A stretch of DNA of 64,000 bases, taken from the NCBI RefSeq assembly GCF_907163085.1, contig NZ_CAJQTX010000008.1, positions 1 to 64,000 on the forward strand. The letters are read 5' to 3'. Positions 36,465 through 45,706 of this stretch are shown in pieces (within the stretch, counting starts at the first letter, position 1; each line of letters starts with the position of its first letter). Under the pieces are notes generated by a model that did no database searches, had not been told where the DNA came from, and saw nothing but the letters and a program-made list of their open reading frames with translations. The position numbers were made by a program, and so were the translations under genes. This DNA comes from Candidatus Accumulibacter sp. ACC003 (lineage in GTDB: Bacteria > Pseudomonadota > Gammaproteobacteria > Burkholderiales > Rhodocyclaceae).

Positions 36465-37318
36465 AGCCTTATTGCGGGCGTCACTTTACCGACGACGAAC
36501 TGCAGGCCCTCTGCCGCCTGATCGAAGCCCATCCTGGCAGCAGCCGCGCGCAACTGTCGCGCCAGGTGTGTGAGCTCTTCGACTGGCGTAAGCCCAATGG
36601 CGAGCTGAAGGATATGACCTGCCGGGTGGCCATGCTGCGTATGCAGGCCGACGGCCTGCTCACCCTGCCGGCGGCACGACGGGCCGCTCCTCGCCAACCC
36701 GAGTATCTGCCTACTCACGCCACCGATCCACAACCGTTGCTCACTCAGCCGGTGCATGAACTGCCGCCGCTGCGTCTGCATCAGGTCGTCGGTTCGGCGA
36801 ACTCGCGTCTGTGGAACGAGTACATCGCCCGCTACCACTATCTCGGCCACACGCCCATGGCGGGCAGTCAGAGCCGCTACTTCGTCTTCGCCGGCGAGAC
36901 CCTGGTCGCCTTGCTCAGCTTCGGCGCCAGCGCCTGGAAACTCGCCGCGCGCGAGCAATTCATCGGTTGGCACGATGAGCAGCGACAAAGGAACCTGCAA
37001 CTGGTGGTGAACAATGCCCGCTTTCTGATCCTGCCCTGGATCCAGTGCAAGGGCCTGGCCTCCAAGATCCTCTCGCTTATGCAGCGGCAACTGCCCAAGG
37101 ACTGGCTGGCGCGCTACGGCTACCGCCCCGTACTGCTCGAAACCTTCGTCGAGACGCCCCGCCATCGCGGCACCTGCTACCAGGCCGCCAACTGGATCAA
37201 GGTCGGTCAAACCGCCGGGCGAGGCAAGAAATGCCCCACCAGCAAGTCCATCCTCCCGATCAAGGACATCTGGCTCTACCCCCTTCACAGAGCCTTCCGA
37301 TCAGTCCTCTGCCGCTAA
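36461..37318 (+). CDS. DUF4338 (DruA-like) protein in IS66-type element, copy 2
   Basis: A 285-residue protein identical to the one at 17382-18239, starting with GTG inside the tnpC stop (GTGA). Key segments are YHYLGHTPMAG, AAREQFIGW, NNARFLILPW and GTCYQAANWIKVGQTAGRGK. No other Druantia component is nearby. It ends about 50 bases before the IS terminus, so it clearly travels with the transposase. Confidence 0.85.
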   Translation: MKPYCGRHFTDDELQALCRLIEAHPGSSRAQLSRQVCELFDWRKPNGELKDMTCRVAMLRMQADGLLTLPAARRAAPRQPEYLPTHATDPQPLLTQPVHELPPLRLHQVVGSANSRLWNEYIARYHYLGHTPMAGSQSRYFVFAGETLVALLSFGASAWKLAAREQFIGWHDEQRQRNLQLVVNNARFLILPWIQCKGLASKILSLMQRQLPKDWLARYGYRPVLLETFVETPRHRGTCYQAANWIKVGQTAGRGKKCPTSKSILPIKDIWLYPLHRAFRSVLCR

Positions 37319-37375
37319 CCCGCCTCGGCAATGGCGCTGGCGCGCTACGGGTTGGCCGAATACTTACAAGAGAGT

Positions 37376-39008
37376 CGTCTCCGTACTCGATAAGTCCATC
37401 AATATCATAGTGTTCCATCATGTACGCGAAGTAGTTTTCCTGGCACCAACGGGCGAACATCCGCCCAGCGATGGTGGTGTTTCCGAGTTGCCGGGCGGTC
37501 GTGATCACGGCTGTTTGATGTCCCGTCTGGGTCAGCCGACGAACTTCGCTCACGGCCAGGCTGCTATCGCCTGTGCCGAGTCGGGTTTCGCGCATGGCGA
37601 GTTTCATCCCGGTGCTGCCGCCTGCCGGCAGATGGACTTCCTGTTCCTGAAACACCTCTTCGGACCAGAGGTCCTTGACGTTCTTGCGGTAGGTCAGTGC
37701 GCCGATGCGCTGTTTCCAGAGTCTGCCGAGGAGACTCTGGGTGGCCCCTTCCCGATCGAAGACCATGACAAACCGGTGCAGGGTCGGGTCGGCGTCCAGT
37801 TCGGCCGGCGTCGGCTGTCCCGGGACAATCTCCAGCAGTTGGGGGACGATGTCCTTGAGCAGGGTCTCGGCGAGTCCGTCATTGAGCGGCTGCGAAACCA
37901 CAAAGAACGGGCGACCCAGGGCATCGTTAACCCAGTAGTCGGTGGTGCCCCGCAGGCACAGGCGTTCGCGCGAGACGTAGCGCTTCGACAGCCTGGCCTG
38001 CTCGCCGTGATACACCCGAACATGACCATCGACATACAGGTAACCCGCTTCTTCTGGCTCACTTTCCATCCAGAGCTTCGCGAGATCCCGCATCCAGGCT
38101 GCCGGGTCACCCGTCTTGGCCAGCAGATGGACCTTTTCCCGCAGGGTGCGGACTTCCGGTACCCGGTCCAGGCCGATGACTTTGCCGAGTTCTCCGGGCG
38201 AGGTTTGTCGCAGATGTTCCGGCCGCTTGATTCGCCCCAGGGCCATGAAGCCGAGGACGAGAAGGATGTGCAAGGCGCTGTAGAATCCCCGGGGCAGCTT
38301 GAGATGGCGATCCAGGCCGGTCAGTAGCCCGTTCGCGCACAAGGCCGGCAAGCCGGCCAACAGCCCCCCCATCGCCACATCGTGGCTCGCTTCGAAGCGC
38401 GTCGTCGCACCGGTCGCCAATCCCAGCGCCGTTTGGATCCGCTCGTCGGCGCGCGTGCAGGCGGTGCCCATCCCCGCGGCGGCTTCCGCATCCGCCCGGC
38501 TGCGCTCACTCTTGGTGCTCGCCGCTTCCAACTCCCCTGCCTCTTGCGGCAAGGCGGCCAACTGCGGCACGCCCTGGCGCCGGATCGCCTTGCGCAGCGT
38601 CGACTCCTGGACGCCCACCTGCCGTGCCACTTCGGCAGGACGCTTTCCCTCGCTCAACAGCCGCGCGCATTCGGCACTCTTGTCCGGCGTCATGATCCGC
38701 GGCCGGCTCGCCGCCGCCGGTCGAAAGAAAGACGATGGCCCGGCTTTGCGGCTTTGTCCCACCCAGTTCATCAGCGTGCGGTGCGGGATGCACAGCGGTG
38801 GCCTTTCCAGTTCGACCGCCTTGACGTGCCCGTTCTCCATCAGGCTGGTCAGAGCGAACCTGCGGCCAGCGTCGTCTCCTACGGGGTGCGAGAAGTAATT
38901 GTCTCCCCCAACAAAGTAGATCGCTTGGCCATCCTTCTCCAGAATCGCCAACCCTTCTCCCACTTTCTGCGCACCATCCGGAAACCCTGGAAGCCACGAT
39001 TGCCTCAA
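37376..39008 (-). pseudogene. Transposase of unclassified IS, N-terminal and catalytic part
   Basis: Begins MRQSWLPGFPDGAQKVGEG, followed by a helix-turn-helix region (CARLLSEGKRPAEVARQVGV and STLRKAIRRQGV). The RNase-H-like core has YLYVDGHVRVYHG (probable first Asp), MVFDREGATQSLLGRLW (probable second Asp) and RMFARWCQENYFAYMMEHY (probable Glu region). The gene stops being readable at the IS66-type insertion and continues at 34651. It looks intact apart from that. The family is not recognised beyond DDE-type. Confidence 0.78.
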
Positions 39009-39141
39009 CGTCTGCTCCTCCTTGCACTCCTAGCGAAGCTTGGTTTATGCCATAAGAAAATCATGGCCGTCAAAATAAAGTGCCACGTGCAATTCCGGAA
39101 TTCTACCTACATTCCCGGCCGGGATCAGGAAATCTGAAATT

Positions 39142-39696
39142 GTCGATCATCAAGCGGGCTGGGCAACCCCGGAACGCCGTGAAGGCGTGCTCATGGGCGG
39201 CGAGGAAATGCTCCATGGTTTGCGAGACGGTGAACTCGACGTACATCAGGCGGCTGTAGCACAGCACCATGACGAAGAAGGACAGTCGCCGACGCGTCGA
39301 GCCGACCGCGATGCTGCCGTATTCGCCCCAGTCAACCTGGGCGCATTCCCCGGGGGCAAAGGAGAGCTTGAGAAAGGCGGGCCGACGCACCGGCCGGACC
39401 TTGCGTACATACGTCTTGACGATCGTGTAGCCGCCCGTAAAACCTTCCTCGCGCAGGCGCTGGAAGATCTGCTGCGCGCTGTACGGGTGGCTTTCCAGCA
39501 GGCGAACGATGCGCGCCTTGAAGGGGTCGAGGCGACTGCTGCGTGGTGGCGACTGGCGGGCATGAAACTGCGCGACGCCGACCCACTTCGCCACCGTGTC
39601 CGCATCCAGAGCGAGGGCGCGGGCGGTCTGCGCGATGGTCAGCTGCTGCCGATCGTGGTGATCCTTGATCTTGCAGTAGGTTTCGTAGTCGATCAT
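39142..39696 (-). pseudogene. istA: IS21-family transposase IstA, element 2, N-terminal part
   Basis: Starts MIDYETYCKIKDHHDRQQLT with an HTH (IAQTARALALDADTVAKWV). It continues into the catalytic core APGECAQVDWGEYGSI (first Asp) and ARLMIDN (second Asp), where the unclassified IS is inserted with an AAATT duplication. The start overlaps the stop of the 130-residue gene (ATGA). Confidence 0.9.
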
Positions 39697-40085
39697 GGCG
39701 TCCGTCCCAGAGCAGCGCGCAGCTGACCGATTCGGATGTCAATCTCGTCCGCTGCCAGTTCGTCCGCTTCGATGCGCCGGGCAGCATCTAGCGCCAGTAC
39801 CTGGTAGAGCGGGCGTTGATAGGCGATCAGGCCGACGTGGACGAGGTCGCCACGTGCCTGGCTGAGCCGGGCAAGGCCGATCGACAGGCGCCGGCCGAGT
39901 ACGGCATCCGAGTAGTAGCTGCGCCCCTGGGCGTCGGCGACGGTGACCAGAAACAGATAGAGTGCCGCCGCTGGGGGATCACAGCGATCGAGGTAAGGTT
40001 GCCGCACCAGGCGGTGGTCGACCCAGCTGAACTGGGCCGGGATCGTTCGCATCCGTTCCGGACAGAGCACCCGTTTGATGGTCAT
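39693..40085 (-). CDS. Accessory protein of IS21-type element 2
   Basis: 130 residues starting MTIKRVLCPERMRTIPAQFS at the ATG at 40085, which has GGGGAGG upstream. The region ALYLFLVTVADAQGRSYYSDAVLGRRL and LSQARGDLVHVGLIAYQRPLYQVLAL resembles a winged-helix fold as in replication-initiator-like or HTH proteins. It is coupled to istA by ATGA and overlaps the zinc-ribbon gene by 107 bases. It takes the position that a ParB-like gene has in element 1. The function is unknown. Confidence 0.65.
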   Translation of the reverse strand: MTIKRVLCPERMRTIPAQFSWVDHRLVRQPYLDRCDPPAAALYLFLVTVADAQGRSYYSDAVLGRRLSIGLARLSQARGDLVHVGLIAYQRPLYQVLALDAARRIEADELAADEIDIRIGQLRAALGRTP

Positions 40086-40575
40086 CGCCGATCCTCCCCG
40101 CCAAGATGTCATGCCCCAGTTGTAGCAGCTGGCGGGTGCTCCTGGCGATGTCATCCTGTAACGCACTGCCCGTGAATTGTGCGATAAAGCCAATCAAAAC
40201 AGCGGGTTGGTCGCGCCAGACATCTTGTAACGCCGTTTCTGCCTTATTCTGGAAATCTTCAGCGATTTCAAGCGCTTGGACCGGGCAGACCTCTTGTAAC
40301 GCAAGCGTTGGGGGCGACTCCGCAGCGCTTGCCTTGGGTGGTCGTCGCCAGTAGCCCGGGTGCTCAGCCCGCCAAGCCTGCACCCGCGCGACATTCTCTG
40401 GTCCGCGGAAGTAGTCCTGGTTCTCCGGTTTGGCGAGCCAGGCGCGACGACTCGCCGCCCGGCTTGCCTTCCGACAGTCCACTTTGGCGCAGTACTTCTG
40501 GCGGCCCGCGTTGCGCGCATCCGCCTGGAAGATCTCTCCGCAAAACAAACAGTTGTGCCGTCCCTGGTGCGCCAT
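39979..40575 (-). CDS. Zinc-ribbon protein, first gene of IS21-type element 2
   Basis: 198 residues; the ATG at 40575 follows GGAGG. The N-terminus has CLFCGEIF ... YCAKVDCRKASR, a C-x2-C and C-x4-C zinc ribbon like that at 10905-11336, followed by a basic stretch (RRAWLAKPENQDYFRGPENV, HPGYWRRP). The last 35 residues overlap the next gene. The shared presence of this gene at the 5' end of two different IS21-type elements suggests a conserved accessory function. Confidence 0.68.
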   Translation of the reverse strand: MAHQGRHNCLFCGEIFQADARNAGRQKYCAKVDCRKASRAASRRAWLAKPENQDYFRGPENVARVQAWRAEHPGYWRRPPKASAAESPPTLALQEVCPVQALEIAEDFQNKAETALQDVWRDQPAVLIGFIAQFTGSALQDDIARSTRQLLQLGHDILAGRIGDDHQTGALSGTDANDPGPVQLGRPPPGAATLPRSL

Positions 40576-40796
40576 GGCTCGCCCTCCTTGCGCCGCATAA
40601 TGCAACGCCATGGCATGCTACGAGGCCCCACGCGCACGCTGACGGAAAGGAGGAAAAGCGAAGAACGAAAAAGAGCGAAGAGCGAGGAAGAAGAGCCAGC
40701 AAACCCTTCAGAGGAAAGCCGTCGAAGAAGATCGACGAAGAAAATACACGACTTTCAAACCGCCAGAATTAACGGACTTTCAGAACGCCGCTGACA

Positions 40797-41739
40797 CCAA
40801 CGGCGTCATGCCGGCGAGACCGGCGTGCGGGCTGCGGTGATAGACCTGTTCAAGCCACGCCCAGAGGCGGGCATTGAGATCGTCCAGGCTGGCGATATGG
40901 CGCTCATCGAGTTCGCTGAGAAACTGATCGCGGCAGCGGCGGTGCCAGCGCTCCAACTTCCCTTTGCCCTCGGGCGCGTACGGCCGGCAGTGAATCAGAT
41001 GGATGCCCAGCCGGGCGCAGATCCCTTGCAGCGTCTCGGCGCGGTAGGCGGCGCCGTTATCGACCACCAGCTTGAGCGGAATGCCGCGCTTGAGCACCGC
41101 CTGCTTGAGCACGCCTTCGATATCCAGGGCGGTTTCTCCGGGGCAGAAGGCGCTGTGCGTGAGCAGCCGGGAGGCGTCGTCGAAGAGCGATACGAGATAG
41201 CTCTTGGCGAGTTTGCCGTCGATCGGCACGCGTGGGCCGTGCATCACGTCGCCGTACCAGATCGCCCCCGCTGTCGCGGCGACGAAGCTGCGTTTCTCCT
41301 CGGGCAGGCTGGCCGAGCCGGTGATCCGTGACAGGCCGTGCTGCTGCAGCAGACGGTGAATGGTCGACCGGGCCAGGCGGCCACGGGCGACGGTGCCGGT
41401 GGCTTCGAGCAATTGTCGAATCTGGCACAGCGAGCGCCGCGGGTTGTCGCGCTTGGCGGCGAGAATGGCCGCCTGGGTGGCGGCCGGGAGCTTCGATTGG
41501 CCGCGGTCGGCGCGCGGCTTGGGCGTCAGGCCATCAAGCTGGTGGAGGCGCCAGGCGTAGTACCACGCCTGAATCGTCTTCTCGCTCAGATAGCGCCGAC
41601 GGCTGCCGGGGATGGCGTACTCGCGGCTGGCCAGCTCCCGGAGGAGCTGTTGCAGTTCGCCACGTTCCAGCCGCTCGCGGCTGATCAGGGGACCGAGAAC
41701 GGACAGGCGAAACAGGGCTTTCGGATCAATCGGGTTCAT
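40797..41739 (-). pseudogene. DDE transposase of element 2, N-terminal and catalytic part
   Basis: Starts MNPIDPKALFRLSVLGPL at 41739. It has an N-terminal HTH (YLSEKTIQAWYYAWRLHQLDGL), a second HTH-like region, then an rve integrase core with GAIWYGDVMHGPR (first Asp), KLVVDNGAAYRAE (second Asp) and APEGKGKLERWHRRCRDQFL (Glu). It breaks off after HAGLAGMTPL at the IS21 insertion. The C-terminal domain is at 31386-31776. Confidence 0.88.
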
Positions 41740-41777
41740 AACCACTCCTGGTGATAAATCGGAGCGGTGATCAAACC

Positions 41778-41840
41778 AGAACGGCCGTTCTAATGACAGG
41801 AGCAAACTGTGTGGGGTCCCCGCCCGGGCGGGGACCTCAC
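41778..41840. repeat. Two palindromes between zinc-protein and transposase genes
   Basis: AGAACGGCCGTTCT (41778-41791, perfect) and a 30-bp GC-rich dyad centred on CCCGGG at 41811-41840 (one mismatch). The second could form a strong stem but has no T-run, so it is not a clear terminator. The pair lies between the first and second gene of element 2 and may be regulatory. Confidence 0.45.
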
Positions 41841-41868
41841 CGTCTGCCGCTCGTTCGGAATCAGTTCA

Positions 41869-42402
41869 TCACGGGACGCTGATCTGCCGATCAAGCCAGG
41901 TCATGGCCTGTGCCAGGCCGATCGATTCGAACACCCGGCGCCAGAAAGCGCTGCCGTCGACCGTCCGCCCGAGGTCGGCAAAGCGAGCACGCAGGTGAAA
42001 CTCGAACAGCAGGCGGCGCTCCTGGAGCCAGGCCCACCAGCGACCGGCGGTGCGCCGCTCGGGCGCCGCGCCGGGTGCGCCGGGGCGATCGGGCGCGCCG
42101 CTCAGCCGCTGTGCCAGGACCGCTTGCTGCACTGACCAGTCATACCAGCGGCGCGGCGCGATGCACGCCGGCAGACGCGAACACGTCCGCCGACATCCAG
42201 AGCAACAGTAGCGGCAGATCGGCACCGGATTGAGTGAATCCTGCCCGGCTCGCCGGTCGGCCTTGCGCTCGTAGTGCCCGTGCTGCCAGAGAATCTTCAG
42301 GCCGCAATGCGGGCAGCACGGCGGTCGATACGCTTCGGGGGTTTGCTTGATGGCCTCAAGATGCTGCTCGATCGTCTCGATGCCGGCTACAATTCGCTGC
42401 AT
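41869..42402 (-). CDS. Cysteine-rich zinc-binding protein of element 2
   Basis: A 177-residue protein with PPCCPHCGLKILWQHGHYE and PICRYCCSGCRRTCSRLP, two cysteine pairs that form a DUF6431-like zinc-binding region. A helical C-terminus follows (FEFHLRARFADLGRTVDG). It is the first gene of the four-gene element, as the protein at 21467-22087 is in element 1. The function is unknown. Confidence 0.68.
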   Translation of the reverse strand: MQRIVAGIETIEQHLEAIKQTPEAYRPPCCPHCGLKILWQHGHYERKADRRAGQDSLNPVPICRYCCSGCRRTCSRLPACIAPRRWYDWSVQQAVLAQRLSGAPDRPGAPGAAPERRTAGRWWAWLQERRLLFEFHLRARFADLGRTVDGSAFWRRVFESIGLAQAMTWLDRQISVP

Positions 42403-42549
42403 GGGCTGGGCGCTTTGCTGTGTGGTTTGTCTTGATAACTTCCCACGATAGCAGAGTTGTCCCGGCCCTTCTTTCGTTCACTTCGTCCCAACATCCTTCA
42501 GGCAGGCCGCCTTCTTTCGCTCTGACCGTTCTCGGGATGAAGCGCGCCG

Positions 42550-42996
42550 TCAGACCCGGGAGAGCGGCGGACGTAGCACTTTGCTCGCCTCGTCGACCGC
42601 GTGCTGCGCTTCCGGAGGCATGTAGTTCTCGTCGTGCTTGGCCAACACCTCGTTGGCCATGAAGTGGCCGTTGGCGTCGATCTGGCCGTGGGCGACGACG
42701 CCCTTTCCTTCGCGGAACATGTCGGGGAGGATGCCCGTGTAAGCCGTCTGGATATCCTTGGCGGTGTCGGTGACGACCAAGTTCACCGTCAGGTTGTCGC
42801 GCTTGACCGAGCCTTCCTTGACCAGCCCGCCGATGCGGAAAGCACGGTCCCTGGGTGCCTCACCGGCGGCGACCTGGGTCGGCGTAAAGAAGAAGACGAG
42901 GTTGCTGTTCATGGCATTGAGGACCAGCGCGGTGGCGACGGCGAGGGTCGCCAGTCCGCCACCGATCAAGGCCAGCCGCTTCTGTCGGGGCGTCAT
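42550..42996 (-). CDS. ccmE: Cytochrome c maturation protein CcmE (heme chaperone)
   Basis: 148 residues: a short cytoplasmic tail, one membrane helix (about residues 9-28), and a periplasmic OB-fold domain. The heme-attaching histidine is His121 in [10 protein letters not shown], with the conserved Tyr125. CcmE receives heme from CcmC and passes it to apocytochrome c. It overlaps the htpX stop by ATGA and stands apart from other ccm genes, which is unusual. The C-terminal extension is short. Confidence 0.92.
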   Translation of the reverse strand: MTPRQKRLALIGGGLATLAVATALVLNAMNSNLVFFFTPTQVAAGEAPRDRAFRIGGLVKEGSVKRDNLTVNLVVTDTAKDIQTAYTGILPDMFREGKGVVAHGQIDANGHFMANEVLAKHDENYMPPEAQHAVDEASKVLRPPLSRV

Positions 42997-43877
42997 GCAG
43001 GCCCGGCATTGTTGCGCAGCGCGGCGATACGTTCGGCCAGCGGCGGGTGGGTCATGAACAGGCGCTTGATGCCGCTGCCACCGCCACCGCTGATACCGAA
43101 GGCCGCCAGTTTTTCCGGCAGGGGCGCGGGATGCTGCGAGTTCAGGCGCTCCAGCGCGGCGATCATCTGCGGCCGCCCGGCGAGAGCGGCGCCGCCCTGG
43201 TCGGCGCGGAATTCGCGTTGGCGTGAGAACCACATGACGATGATCGAAGCGAGGACGCCGAGCACCAGTTCGGCGACGATCATGGTGACGTAGAAAGCCG
43301 GCCCCTGGCCGCGCTCGGTCTTGAAAACGACGCGATCGACGAGATGGCCGATGACGCGCGACAGGAACATGACGAAGGTGTTCACCACGCCCTGGATCAG
43401 CGCCAGCGTCACCATGTCGCCGTTGGCGATGTGGGCGATTTCGTGACCGATGACGGCTTCGGCCTCGCTTTTCGACATCTGCTGCAAGAGGCCGCTGGAA
43501 ACCGCCACCAGCGAACTGTTCTTGCTCATGCCGGTGGCGAAGGCGTTGACCTCGGGCGTGTCGAAAATGCCGACCTCGGGCATCTTGATGCCGGCTTTGG
43601 CCGAGTAGCTGCGTACCGTTTCCAGCAGCCAGAACTCGGTGCTGTTCGCCGGCGTCTCGATCACCTGCACGCCCATCGCCTTCTTCGCCGACCACTTGGA
43701 GATGGCGAGCGAGATGAAGGAACCGCCAACACCCATGACCGCGGCAAAGATCATCAGCGACGTGAGATTCAGCCCGTTGGCGTTCAGGTAGGGCTCGACA
43801 CCCAGCACGCGCATGCTGACGGAGAGCACCAACACGATGGCCATGTTGGTGGCGAGGAAGAGCACGACGCGTTTCAT
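42993..43877 (-). CDS. htpX: Membrane zinc metalloprotease HtpX
   Basis: 294 residues starting [19 protein letters not shown]. It has two N-terminal membrane helices, the M48 active-site motif [11 protein letters not shown] (HEXXH), two further hydrophobic segments, and [13 protein letters not shown], which supplies the third zinc ligand. HtpX degrades misfolded inner-membrane proteins with FtsH. The start overlaps the stop of the ion-channel gene (ATGA), so the two are co-translated. Motif order and length match the family. Confidence 0.95.
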   Translation of the reverse strand: MKRVVLFLATNMAIVLVLSVSMRVLGVEPYLNANGLNLTSLMIFAAVMGVGGSFISLAISKWSAKKAMGVQVIETPANSTEFWLLETVRSYSAKAGIKMPEVGIFDTPEVNAFATGMSKNSSLVAVSSGLLQQMSKSEAEAVIGHEIAHIANGDMVTLALIQGVVNTFVMFLSRVIGHLVDRVVFKTERGQGPAFYVTMIVAELVLGVLASIIVMWFSRQREFRADQGGAALAGRPQMIAALERLNSQHPAPLPEKLAAFGISGGGGSGIKRLFMTHPPLAERIAALRNNAGPA

Positions 43878-44779
43878 GGATTGTCCTTGGCGGTGAGGTT
43901 TGGCGACGGCGTTTGGCGAAAGCCGGACGGCGCCGTTGCGCCGACCGCGAGCATCGGTTTCAGGGCGCGGATTTCGTCGCGCAGGCTGCGCATCTCGGCG
44001 TGCAGGTCGGCCTCGATGTGCTCGCGGGCCGCTTGCACGGCCAGGTTCGTGTCGTGCTGCTCGGCCTCGGTGTAGCTTTGCATGGCGTTGACGATGATGG
44101 CGATGAACAGGTTGAGCATGGTGAAGGTCGCCACCAGGATGAAGGGGATGAAGAAAGTCCAGGCGTAGGGGAAGTTCTCCATCACCGGGCGGGCGATGCC
44201 CATCGACCAGCTCTCCAGGGTCATGATCTGGAACAGCGTAAAGAGCGAGCGGGCGAGGTCGCCGAACCATTCCGGGTGGGCCGCGGCGAACAGCTTGGTG
44301 GCAATCACCGCGAAGACGTAATAGATGATCAGCAGCACCAGGGCGATCGAGCCGAGGCCCGGAATCGCCGCCAGCAAGGCGCTGACCACGCGTCGCATCG
44401 ACGGCACCATGGTCAGCAGACGCAGCACGCGCAACACCCGTAGCGCCCGCAGCACGGCCAGCGGCCCGCTCGCCGGGAGCAACGCGATGGCGACCACGGC
44501 GAGATCGAAGACGCTCCATGGGTCGCGCCAGAAGGCCGCGCGGTGAGCGTAAAGGCGCAAGGCGATTTCGCCGACGAATACCGCCAGAATGGCCCGGTCG
44601 AACACGGCGATCAGCCCGCCGGTCGCCGCCATCGCACTGGCCGAGGTTTCCAGGCCGAGCAAGGCGGCATTGAGCACGATCAGCGCGATGATGAAGTTCT
44701 GCACGCGCGGCTGCTCGAGCCAGGCGCGTAGCCGCTGGCGGGCATCGCTTGGCAGGTGGTCATCGATGTTGGTATTCAT
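43874..44779 (-). CDS. Voltage-gated sodium-type ion channel (BacNav-like)
   Basis: 301 residues with six membrane segments of one ion_trans unit. S4 is rich in regularly spaced arginines ([20 protein letters not shown]). The pore helix and filter read [17 protein letters not shown], where TLESWS closely matches the sodium filter of NaChBac. A cytoplasmic coiled-coil C-terminus follows ([20 protein letters not shown]), also typical of BacNav tetramers. It starts 7 bases after the DedA-type gene's stop and overlaps htpX. Sodium selectivity is inferred from the filter. Confidence 0.88.
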   Translation of the reverse strand: MNTNIDDHLPSDARQRLRAWLEQPRVQNFIIALIVLNAALLGLETSASAMAATGGLIAVFDRAILAVFVGEIALRLYAHRAAFWRDPWSVFDLAVVAIALLPASGPLAVLRALRVLRVLRLLTMVPSMRRVVSALLAAIPGLGSIALVLLIIYYVFAVIATKLFAAAHPEWFGDLARSLFTLFQIMTLESWSMGIARPVMENFPYAWTFFIPFILVATFTMLNLFIAIIVNAMQSYTEAEQHDTNLAVQAAREHIEADLHAEMRSLRDEIRALKPMLAVGATAPSGFRQTPSPNLTAKDNP

Positions 44780-44786
44780 GACCGTT

Positions 44787-45362
44787 TCAGTGGTACACCA
44801 GAAAGCCCAGCGCCAGCAGCGCCACCGTCGCCCAACCCAGGCGGTCGATATAGCGGTGCAGGGCCGCTTCCATGCGCGCGCCGCCCCTGGCCATCAGCGC
44901 TGCGACCAGGAAGAAACGCGCGCCGCGGCCGATCAGCGAAGCGATCGTGAACGGCAACAGGGCCATCGACAGGGCGCCGGCGGCGATGGTGAACAGCTTG
45001 TAGGGAATCGGTGAGAAGCCAGCGATGAACACCGCCCAGAAGCCCCAGCGCTCGAACCAGTCGACCGCTGTCTGATAGGCCGGCCAATAGCGGCTGCCCT
45101 GCAACCAGTGCAGGACAGCGTCGATGGCGAAGTAGCCGATGCCATAGCCGAGGAGCCCGCCGGCCACCGAGGCCAGCGTGGTCAGCAGGGCGAGACGCCA
45201 CGCGCGCCGCGGCTGCGCCAGGCACATCGGCGCCAGCATCACGTCCGGCGGGATCGGGAAGAACGACGACTCGGCAAAACTCATGCCGCCCAGGTACCAG
45301 GGCGCGTGCGGATGCCGGGACCAGACCATGGCCCGGCGATAGAGCGATGAAAACAGTCTCAT
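44787..45362 (-). CDS. DedA-family (YqaA-like) membrane protein
   Basis: A 191-residue integral membrane protein of the SNARE-associated/DedA family. It has the region SSFFPIPPDVMLAPMCLAQP near the N-terminus, then GGLLGYGIGYFAI and FIAGFSPIPYKLFTIAAGA, which carries the conserved G-x-F/S-P-x-P-x-K motif. DedA proteins are linked to membrane-potential maintenance and lipid-carrier recycling. The start overlaps the previous stop by ATGA. Confidence 0.85.
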   Translation of the reverse strand: MRLFSSLYRRAMVWSRHPHAPWYLGGMSFAESSFFPIPPDVMLAPMCLAQPRRAWRLALLTTLASVAGGLLGYGIGYFAIDAVLHWLQGSRYWPAYQTAVDWFERWGFWAVFIAGFSPIPYKLFTIAAGALSMALLPFTIASLIGRGARFFLVAALMARGGARMEAALHRYIDRLGWATVALLALGFLVYH

Positions 45363-45706
45363 TGGCGGACATCGTGCGGGTCAAAAGCACGGCAGGGTCC
45401 AAGGATGGTCGCCATGACCACGCCGTCCTGCACGGCGCGCCGGCTGCCCAGCAGCGAGCTCCGGGAATAACGCCGTCGCCCCGGCGCGACGGCCGGCGCA
45501 TCGCTGCGGCCAGGAGCGTCGTCGGCGATGCCGGCAAGCGCCGCCGCCGCCGCGCTGTCCGTCAGCTCCTCGGGGATTTCGGAAAACTGCTCGTCGCCAG
45601 CGGGCTCTTCCGGCGCCTGCGGTCCGAAGCGCTTGGTCAGGTACTGAAACGCCAGAATGACCAGAAACACCAGGACATAGAGCAGTTCCTCAGGGATGCT
45701 TTGCAT
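45359..45706 (-). CDS. Small membrane-anchored protein next to FloA
   Basis: 115 residues: one N-terminal membrane helix ([21 protein letters not shown]) and a proline/alanine-rich, acidic then basic soluble tail. It overlaps floA by 17 bases and the DedA-type gene by 4. No domain is recognised. Its position suggests a NfeD-like or FloA-associated role, but the sequence does not show an NfeD fold, so this is only a contextual guess. Confidence 0.65.
   Translation of the reverse strand: MQSIPEELLYVLVFLVILAFQYLTKRFGPQAPEEPAGDEQFSEIPEELTDSAAAAALAGIADDAPGRSDAPAVAPGRRRYSRSSLLGSRRAVQDGVVMATILGPCRAFDPHDVRQ

Larger units (their letters stand above)
34652..37367 (+). mobile_element. IS66-type element with DUF4338 gene, copy 2
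   Basis: 2716 bp, the same length as the copy at 17333-20048 but in the opposite orientation. Ends are GTAAGTATTCGGTGAACC and, complementary, GTAAGTATTCGGCCAACC, flanked by AAGAGAGT (34644-34651 and 37368-37375). It is the innermost of four nested elements. Confidence 0.92.
34037..39136 (-). mobile_element. Unclassified IS inside istA, itself carrying an IS66-type copy
   Basis: Terminal inverted repeats CAGATTTCCTGATCTCGG (34037) and, complementary from 39136, CAGATTTCCTGATCCCGG, flanked by the 5-bp direct repeat AAATT (34032-34036 and 39137-39141). Without the nested IS66-type copy and its duplication the element is about 2.4 kb and encodes one long transposase on the minus strand. I could not assign an IS family. 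Confidence 0.85.
31777..40796 (-). mobile_element. IS21-type element 2 with accessory genes, interrupted
   Basis: Ends are TGTGCGCGGCGGCGTGAATT at 31777 and, complementary, TGTCAGCGGCGTTCTGAAAG from 40796. A second internal block, GGCGGTTTGAAA followed by TCGTG, is present at both ends. The flanking 5-bp direct repeat is CCAAC (31772-31776 and 40797-40801). TG...CA ends and short duplications fit IS21. Genes on the minus strand: zinc-ribbon protein, 130-residue protein, istA (split), istB, then a small RHH-like protein. It carries the unclassified IS at 34037-39136. Confidence 0.85.
30317..42402 (-). mobile_element. Four-gene DDE/ATPase element 2, outermost of a four-level nest
   Basis: Minus-strand order: zinc-binding protein (42402-41869), DDE transposase (41739 to 31386, split), TniB-like ATPase (31384-30590) and a 66-residue protein (30593-30393). 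It is interrupted by IS21-type element 2 at 31777-40796. The left limit is the end-repeat motif at 30317; the right limit is the outer gene, since no matching terminal repeat was identified there. Confidence 0.7.

Noticed and set aside
12506-42402. CRISPR-associated transposon
   Set aside because: TniB-like ATPases and DDE transposases are present, but no TniQ, no Cas gene and no repeat array.
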